The position numbers and the translations under genes were made by a program. A stretch of DNA of 64,000 bases, taken from NCBI RefSeq assembly GCF_021502675.1, contig NZ_JAKFHA010000019.1:1-64000 (forward strand), read 5' to 3'. Below the pieces are notes generated by a model. It did no database searches. It saw only the letters and a list, made by a program, of their open reading frames with translations, and was not told the origin of the DNA. Below, one piece after another: positions 59,632-64,000 of the stretch (position 1 is the stretch's first letter; the number at the start of each line of letters is the position of its first letter). Source of the stretch: Yinghuangia soli (GTDB taxonomy: Bacteria; Actinomycetota; Actinomycetes; Streptomycetales; Streptomycetaceae).

Positions 59632-60495
59632 GTGGGCAGCATCGCGGTCATCGGCCTGGGAGCCATGGGGCGACCCATCGCGCGCAACCTCTTGGAGGCC
59701 GGCCACGAAGTCGTGGTATGGAACCGCTCCGACGGACCTGCCGACGCACTCGTGGCCGAGGGTGCCCGCCGCGCCGCTTCGGTCGCCGAGGCCATGCACA
59801 CTCCGGTGGTCTTCTCGATCCTGTCCGACGACCGGGCCGTCGCCGAGACGTTCCTCGACACCGGCGTCCTCGCGCAGACCCCGCGCGGGACCGTCCACGT
59901 CAACCTCGGCACGGTGAGCGCCGCGCTGGCCCGCCGGGCCGAAGCAGCGCACGCCGAGCACGGCGTCGGGTACGTCGCGGCCCCGGTCTTCGGCCGCGTC
60001 CCGGTCGCCGAAGCCGGGGCGCTCAACGTCCTCGCGGCCGGCGACCCGGCACTGCTCGACCGCGTGCAGCCGTTCTTCGACGTGATCGGCTCGCGGACCT
60101 GGCGGCTCGGGGAACGTCCAGAGCAGGCCAACACCGTGAAGATCCTCGGGAATTACCTGATCGCGTGCGCGATCCAGTCGCTGGGCGAGGCGGTCAGCGT
60201 CGCGGAAAGGGCCGGCGTCGACCCCATGCAGTTCGTCGACCTGCTGAGCTCGACACTCTTCCCCGGCCCCGTCTACTCCGGCTACGGCTCGATGATCGCC
60301 GAACGCCGCTACCAACCCGCCGGATTCACCACCGTCCTGGGCCGCAAGGACCTCCACCTCGCGCTCCAGGCAGCAGCGGACCAGGACATCCCCCTCCCGA
60401 TCGGCGAACTGCTGCGTACCGTCTTCGACAACGCCATCGCCGCCGGCCACGAGGCAGACGACTGGGCAGCCATCGCGGAACAGCAGCCGCGGTGA
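59632..60495 (+). CDS. NAD(P)-dependent beta-hydroxyacid dehydrogenase / imine-reductase-like protein
   Basis: The predicted protein has 287 residues. The Rossmann motif is IAVIGLGAMGRPIARNLLEA. Other landmarks are FSILSDDRAVAETFL, VAAPVFGRVPVAEAG, NTVKILGNYLIACAIQSLGE (with the catalytic-position Lys) and FTTVLGRKDLHLALQAA. The family includes 3-hydroxyisobutyrate dehydrogenases and imine reductases. GTG 59632 is chosen for its spacing from AGGGAAGGG; GTG 59623 is in frame but too close. It is under the duplicated palindromes and divergent from the CGNR regulator, so it is probably its target. Substrate unknown. Confidence 0.87.
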   Translation: MGSIAVIGLGAMGRPIARNLLEAGHEVVVWNRSDGPADALVAEGARRAASVAEAMHTPVVFSILSDDRAVAETFLDTGVLAQTPRGTVHVNLGTVSAALARRAEAAHAEHGVGYVAAPVFGRVPVAEAGALNVLAAGDPALLDRVQPFFDVIGSRTWRLGERPEQANTVKILGNYLIACAIQSLGEAVSVAERAGVDPMQFVDLLSSTLFPGPVYSGYGSMIAERRYQPAGFTTVLGRKDLHLALQAAADQDIPLPIGELLRTVFDNAIAAGHEADDWAAIAEQQPR

Positions 60496-60525
60496 CCACA
60501 GCGGCCGCCGGTATGCTGCCGCGGC

Positions 60526-61185
60526 TCAGCTCCGGTCGCGGTCCATCGCCGCTGCCCAGTCCTTGATGTACGGGTCGGAGTGGACCCGGGCTGACGCGAT
60601 CGTGGTTTCCAGCAGTTCGCGCAGGGCCGGCGGATATGCCGAACGGGAGTCGGGCAGGCTCCTCGCCAAGCGCCAAATGAGCTGCAGGTCAGCGGTTTCG
60701 ACCAACACCCTCAGGGACGCCTCCAGCCAGGCGTCCGCGATGTCCCCCAGCCTGTCCAGAGCGGGATCGCGTACCGTGCCGCTTTCGTACGCCGCGGATC
60801 GGCCTCGCCTCAAGGGCGCATGGGTCCAGTACCAGGCCCGCTCAGCGCCTGCTCGCTCGGCATCCGTGCCGTCGCGCAGGTAGTCGAGCAGGGCCTCCGC
60901 CACCCGGCGGCGTCCGAATGCGTAGACCGCCGGCTCGACGAACCAGAGGCAGAAACTGGGATCCGGGTCGTAGACCGATGCGGCCATCAGCGGGGCGAAC
61001 AGCTCCTCGGGCAGACTTGCGCGCTCCAGCAGGGGTTTTCGCACCGCGTGGGCGAGGTGGCGGGCCGGGTTGTCCGGTTTCGCCGCGAGGTCCGCGACGT
61101 CCTCGACGTCCATCAGGCGGGCCACTTCGGTCGCGCAGGTCAGGAAGGAACGCGGTCCCGCAGCGTTCTCGGTTTCGTCGGCCAT
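60526..61185 (-). CDS. Hypothetical protein
   Basis: The predicted protein has 219 residues, is helical and soluble, with no signal peptide. I do not recognise a family. Features are SFLTCATEVARLMDVEDVAD, an Asp/Pro/aromatic segment DPDPSFCLWFVEPAVYAFGR, and a Trp/Tyr-rich stretch AERAWYWTHAPLRRG. Helix pairs in the second half (DRLGDIADAWLEASLRVLVE) could be HEAT-like. ATG 61185 (MADETENAAG) was preferred to an ATG three codons upstream. The gene converges on the imine-reductase-like gene and is followed upstream by a VOC gene. No function is assigned. Confidence 0.7.
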   Translation of the reverse strand: MADETENAAGPRSFLTCATEVARLMDVEDVADLAAKPDNPARHLAHAVRKPLLERASLPEELFAPLMAASVYDPDPSFCLWFVEPAVYAFGRRRVAEALLDYLRDGTDAERAGAERAWYWTHAPLRRGRSAAYESGTVRDPALDRLGDIADAWLEASLRVLVETADLQLIWRLARSLPDSRSAYPPALRELLETTIASARVHSDPYIKDWAAAMDRDRS

Positions 61186-61224
61186 GGGAGGCATCCTGCC
61201 GGTTGCGGCGTTCCGGCGGTGCAG

Positions 61225-61665
61225 TCAGCCGAGTTCCTCGACGAGGCCGATGATGACGCCGGACGGACCGCGGACGTAGCCGTACCGGACGTAGTTCTCG
61301 TACTGCGCGATCTCCCCCACCAACTCGGCGCCGTGGCGGCTCTGCAACCGGGCTACGAGTTCGTCTACCGCGTCCACAGCGAAGGTCAGACGCGGGATGC
61401 CCGGAGTGTTGACGGGTTCCCATGGGGCGGCGCCGGTGGCCGGGGGCCTTTGGAACGTCGACAGTTCGACGCGGCCGCTGCCGTCCGGGGTTCGGACGAA
61501 AGCCATGTCGGCCCGTACGCCCTTGAGCCCCACGAGCTGGTCCACCCACTCGCCCTCGACGGTCGTCTCGCCCTCGACCTCCAGGCCGAGTTCGACGAAG
61601 AACGCGACGGCGGCGGCGAGATCCTCGACCACGATGCCGACGTGGTCCATGCGGCGGACCGCCAT
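61225..61665 (-). CDS. VOC / glyoxalase-fold protein
   Basis: The predicted protein has 146 residues with two beta-alpha-beta-beta-beta modules: MDHVGIVVEDLAAAVAFFVE, VELSTFQRPP, PRLTFAVDAVDELVARLQ and YVRGPSGVIIGLVEEL. Metal-ligand positions are His in MDHVGI, Glu in VELSTF and a final Glu in LVEEL. Members include dioxygenases, glyoxalase and methylmalonyl-CoA epimerase-like enzymes, so the reaction is not defined. ATG 61665 has a fitting AGGGAGG upstream; a TTG-based longer start is less likely. Confidence 0.88.
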   Translation of the reverse strand: MAVRRMDHVGIVVEDLAAAVAFFVELGLEVEGETTVEGEWVDQLVGLKGVRADMAFVRTPDGSGRVELSTFQRPPATGAAPWEPVNTPGIPRLTFAVDAVDELVARLQSRHGAELVGEIAQYENYVRYGYVRGPSGVIIGLVEELG

Positions 61666-61828
61666 CCTTGCCTCCCTTTGCAAGATCCGATGCTGCGTCC
61701 GACCCTACTGCTGCTCAGCGCAAATGGGTTGATACCGCCGCGGTGAAGGCGCGTATGCGTGCCTCGAAATCGCGTTCGCGTTCCTTGAGGTCGTCCGAGT
61801 CTGCGGCCCTGCGTAGGGTCGGTGGCTG

Positions 61829-62884
61829 GTGTCTTCCCGGTGGCGTGGAGGTGTGGTGGGTTCGCTGGGTGATGTCCGGTTCGACGTCGTGGGTGTGGGT
61901 GCCCTCAATGTCGATGTCGTGGTGGATGTGTCCGGAGCGGGCTGGGCGCTTCGCGATGACGAGGCCGCGGTCGGCGCGGGCGAGATGGCCCGTCTGCTGG
62001 GGAGGGCCGCGCCGCTGCCGCGGCGGATCGTTCTGGGCGGTTCGGCCTTCAACACGGTCGCCGCGCTGGCCCGGCGGCAGTCGCTGTCGCGGCTCGGGTT
62101 CGTCGGGGTCGAAGGGGAAGTGCCTTTCGGGGCAACGTCGTTTCGCGAACACCTTCGCGGGCTCGGGGTCGATGTGGCGGCGCTCGGAACAGCGCCCGGC
62201 CACGCCGGCATCTGCCTCGCACTCGAAGACCGAGGCGTGCGGAGTCTGCGCATCGCGCCGGGAGCCAACGTGTCGATGGCCGACCATGTGGCCGCGGTCG
62301 ACGTCGCCGAGTACCTGGCGCGTGCCCGGGTGGTGCACCTGACGTCTTTCCTGGACGAGCGAACGCCGGAGACATTGGCCGACCTCCTGGCAGACCTGCG
62401 CAAGCGTCCGACGCGGCCGCTGGTGTGCCTCGATCCCGGACACGACTGGTGCGTACGGCCGGACGCTGCTGTGCGGAGCCTGGTGGGGATGGCCGACTTG
62501 GTGCTGGTCAACGAGCGCGAGTTGGCGGACCTCGGCAACGCGGTCGACCTGGAACGGGTCACCGTAGTGGTCAAACGCCCCGGCCATGCGGTCATTCACC
62601 GGGACGGCGCGGCGCAGCGCGTCGACGGCGGGCCGCCGTTGCGCACGGACGAGATCAAGCATCCGACGGGCGCAGGCGACGCCTTCGCCGCAGGCCTGCT
62701 GGCGGCCTTGACCGGGAATACGCAGAAGGCCGGGACCCGCGGAGCGAGGGGACTGCCGTCCGACCTCGCTGAGCCGGTGCGCTCCGGACTGGTCGCGGCC
62801 CGCACGCACCTTCTGGAGGGCCGGGACCAAGGTCTTGCGGGGGCGGGCCCAGTCCCTCTCATCAAGGGCTTGACGAAGGGCTGA
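61829..62884 (+). CDS. PfkB-family carbohydrate kinase
   Basis: The predicted protein has 351 residues and phosphorylates a sugar or nucleoside-like hydroxyl. The substrate motif is GGSAFNTVAALARRQ, the middle strand reads LVCLDPGHDW, and the ATP site has PTGAGDAFAAGLL with the catalytic Asp in GAGD. The gene carries VVVKRPGHAVIHRDG before it, as in ribokinase-like proteins. GTG 61829 is used; the real start may be a GTG slightly downstream (61853), where an internal GGAGGT sits very close. It stands alone. Its 3' end borders an integrase remnant on the other strand. Confidence 0.88.
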   Translation: MSSRWRGGVVGSLGDVRFDVVGVGALNVDVVVDVSGAGWALRDDEAAVGAGEMARLLGRAAPLPRRIVLGGSAFNTVAALARRQSLSRLGFVGVEGEVPFGATSFREHLRGLGVDVAALGTAPGHAGICLALEDRGVRSLRIAPGANVSMADHVAAVDVAEYLARARVVHLTSFLDERTPETLADLLADLRKRPTRPLVCLDPGHDWCVRPDAAVRSLVGMADLVLVNERELADLGNAVDLERVTVVVKRPGHAVIHRDGAAQRVDGGPPLRTDEIKHPTGAGDAFAAGLLAALTGNTQKAGTRGARGLPSDLAEPVRSGLVAARTHLLEGRDQGLAGAGPVPLIKGLTKG

Positions 62885-62887
62885 CGT

Positions 62888-63110
62888 GGGTCCAGTCGAC
62901 GTCGCCGAGCCCGAAGCCCGGCAGTTCCGAGGCCCTGGCCCCGGAGGTGACGCAACAGGACAGCAGGGCCCGGTCCCGGGCGCATCCCAATTGCTCGAAC
63001 AGCTCGTTCCACTGCCCGTCGGGGATGGCCCGCGGCTGAAGGACATGTGGAAGCCGTAGAAGCCGTGAACCACGGTGCCGAGCACCGCGATGCGGCTCCC
63101 CCCAGACGGC
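62888..63110 (-). pseudogene. Fragment of a tyrosine recombinase, frameshifted and truncated
   Basis: The minus strand encodes VLGTVVHGFYGFHM in one frame and, directly after it in another, LQPRAIPDGQWNELFEQLG and RALLSCCVTSGARASELPGF, then LGDVDWTH. These match the end of the core-binding domain and the first catalytic block of phage integrases, including the Arg of TSGARASEL. The bridge between the two is deleted and the frame changes; the His and Tyr catalytic blocks are absent. This is a decayed mobile-element recombinase. Confidence 0.75.
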
Positions 63111-63264
63111 TTCCACCCGCGCAGTGGACCACACGGCGGCCCTCGGCCGCACGCGGGAAATTGACGGGAATGCGGTGTGACGAATCGACCTCCTCAAACG
63201 TGTAGATCATGGCGGGACCGCTCGTTCCCGCCTTGGGGTCGTGACCGCTTGACGGGGAGCGTGC

Positions 63265-64000
63265 ATGCTGAGGATCCACTTCACCGAACAGGACCTGGCG
63301 CGGACGAGATTGGCGGCGACGTCCGGCCCCTTTGTCGAGACTTGTGCGGCGTTCTCGCTGCTGCACCGCGGTGCCGGGGCGACGCTGTTCGACGGGTGGC
63401 GGGAGGTCACACGTACGCGGATGACGCCGCAGGCGTACCAACTCGCCGGCCTGCTGTCCCGGCGGGCCAAGTGGAGTGTGGAACTCTGGACGCTGGGCGG
63501 CGCGCCCGTGGACTCGCTCGACCAGCCGCTCGACACCATCCAGTCGTCCCCCAAACGGCTCAGCAGCGAGGTCGTACGCGCCGGCAGCCGCTTTCAACTC
63601 CCCCGCTGGGCCCGGGATCTCGCCGTCGCGGACCGCGATGCGCTGCGCGAACTCGACGTGGCGATCCGAGCCGTCCACGACGCGGCGGTGGCGCCGTACT
63701 GGCCGCGCATCCGGGCCCACCACCACGCGGTGCATGCGGCGTCGATGCAGGCGTTCCGCGACGGGGGCCTCGCGCGCGTGCTGGAGCAGCTGCATCCGGC
63801 GGTGCATTGGCGGCCGCCGGTCCTGGAGGTGCCCACGCGGTACGACCACGGCGACTTCCATCTGGAGGGCCAGGGACTCATCATCGCGCCGACCGTCTTC
63901 GGCTGGCCGTTCCCGCACGGCGACACCGCCCCGCTGGAGCCGGGCGCGCCGAACGTCCTCTACATCCCGACGGCCATCTCGGTGGCTGCACCCTCCTGGG
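63265..64000 (+). CDS. ArsR-type winged-helix regulator, N-terminal part (runs off the right edge)
   Basis: About 245 residues are visible from ATG 63265, preceded by GGGGAG. The start, MLRIHFTEQDLARTRLAAT, and the following LLHRGAGATLFDGWRE are typical of a common streptomycete regulator family of about 320 residues with a C-terminal ArsR-like winged helix. Later segments include VAPYWPRIRAHHHAVHAASM and RPPVLEVPTRYDHGDFHLEG. The DNA-binding domain lies outside the window. Upstream is the integrase remnant, with a gap that shows no other gene. The call rests on the N-terminal pattern. Confidence 0.72.
   Translation, partial: MLRIHFTEQDLARTRLAATSGPFVETCAAFSLLHRGAGATLFDGWREVTRTRMTPQAYQLAGLLSRRAKWSVELWTLGGAPVDSLDQPLDTIQSSPKRLSSEVVRAGSRFQLPRWARDLAVADRDALRELDVAIRAVHDAAVAPYWPRIRAHHHAVHAASMQAFRDGGLARVLEQLHPAVHWRPPVLEVPTRYDHGDFHLEGQGLIIAPTVFGWPFPHGDTAPLEPGAPNVLYIPTAISVAAPSW

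Overview
The window is very GC-rich, with strong G/C third-position bias, GTG starts, many 4-bp ATGA/GTGA gene overlaps and Streptomyces-type ribosome binding sites. A SAV_2336-type conflict protein, CGNR, ROK, PaaX and DUF2252 families, Tat enzymes and lipoproteins all fit a streptomycete or close relative (order Streptomycetales). About 50 genes, one canonical tRNA, one tRNA-like element and several operator-like palindromes can be supported from the sequence.

Layout. 1-0.7 kb: 5' end of a tyrosine integrase just past the 3' end of tRNA-Pro(GGG), which looks like the edge of an integrated element lying to the left. 0.9-3.8 kb: a small secreted protein, then a tRNA-like element with a non-canonical T-loop that ends 2 nt before a 765-residue protein of unknown family. 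3.9-7.6 kb: a heterodimeric ABC exporter. 8.0-18.6 kb: two minus-strand operons for CoA-dependent catabolism (DUF35 protein plus thiolase-like protein; three amidohydrolases, a PaaK-like ligase, an ADP-forming acyl-CoA ligase and a Zn alcohol dehydrogenase). 18.8-22 kb: a lipoprotein, and LysR divergent from a Rid protein and a beta-hydroxyacid dehydrogenase. 22-30 kb: a complete vWA/NB-ARC/TPR - MoxR - trypsin-VMAP - Trypco2 biological-conflict system. 30-32 kb: a divergent lipoprotein ending in a deaminase-like domain. 32-36.5 kb: aldehyde dehydrogenase, MarR regulator, acyl-CoA dehydrogenase and enoyl-CoA hydratase. 36.7-41.2 kb: a hypothetical protein, DUF2252 and PhoX. 41.3-46.7 kb: PaaX regulator, fused salicylyl/2-aminobenzoyl-CoA hydroxylase-reductase and benzoate-type CoA ligase. 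47-58.9 kb: dipeptide-type ABC importer, ROK regulator, carboxylesterase, Tat amidohydrolase and LacI regulator. 59-64 kb: CGNR regulator with two identical palindromes facing an imine-reductase-like gene, a hypothetical protein, a VOC protein, a PfkB kinase, an integrase remnant and the 5' part of an ArsR-type regulator.

How the genes connect. A 16-bp near-palindrome of the form TCAAnCnnnnGnnTGA lies 80-86 bp upstream of three minus-strand start codons: the amidohydrolase operon, the thiolase/DUF35 operon and the aldehyde dehydrogenase. Its TTGA end forms part of a candidate -35 box, so these loci probably form one regulon; the MarR-family gene next to the third copy is a natural candidate regulator. 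The ligase, hydroxylase-reductase and PaaX genes form a second aromatic module, for aerobic anthranilate or salicylate breakdown through CoA thioesters.

The strongest leads are the VMAP conflict operon with its divergent lipoprotein-deaminase neighbour, the tRNA-like element abutting the unknown 765-residue gene, and the three-site operator. All homology calls were made by reading the sequence; no search was run.
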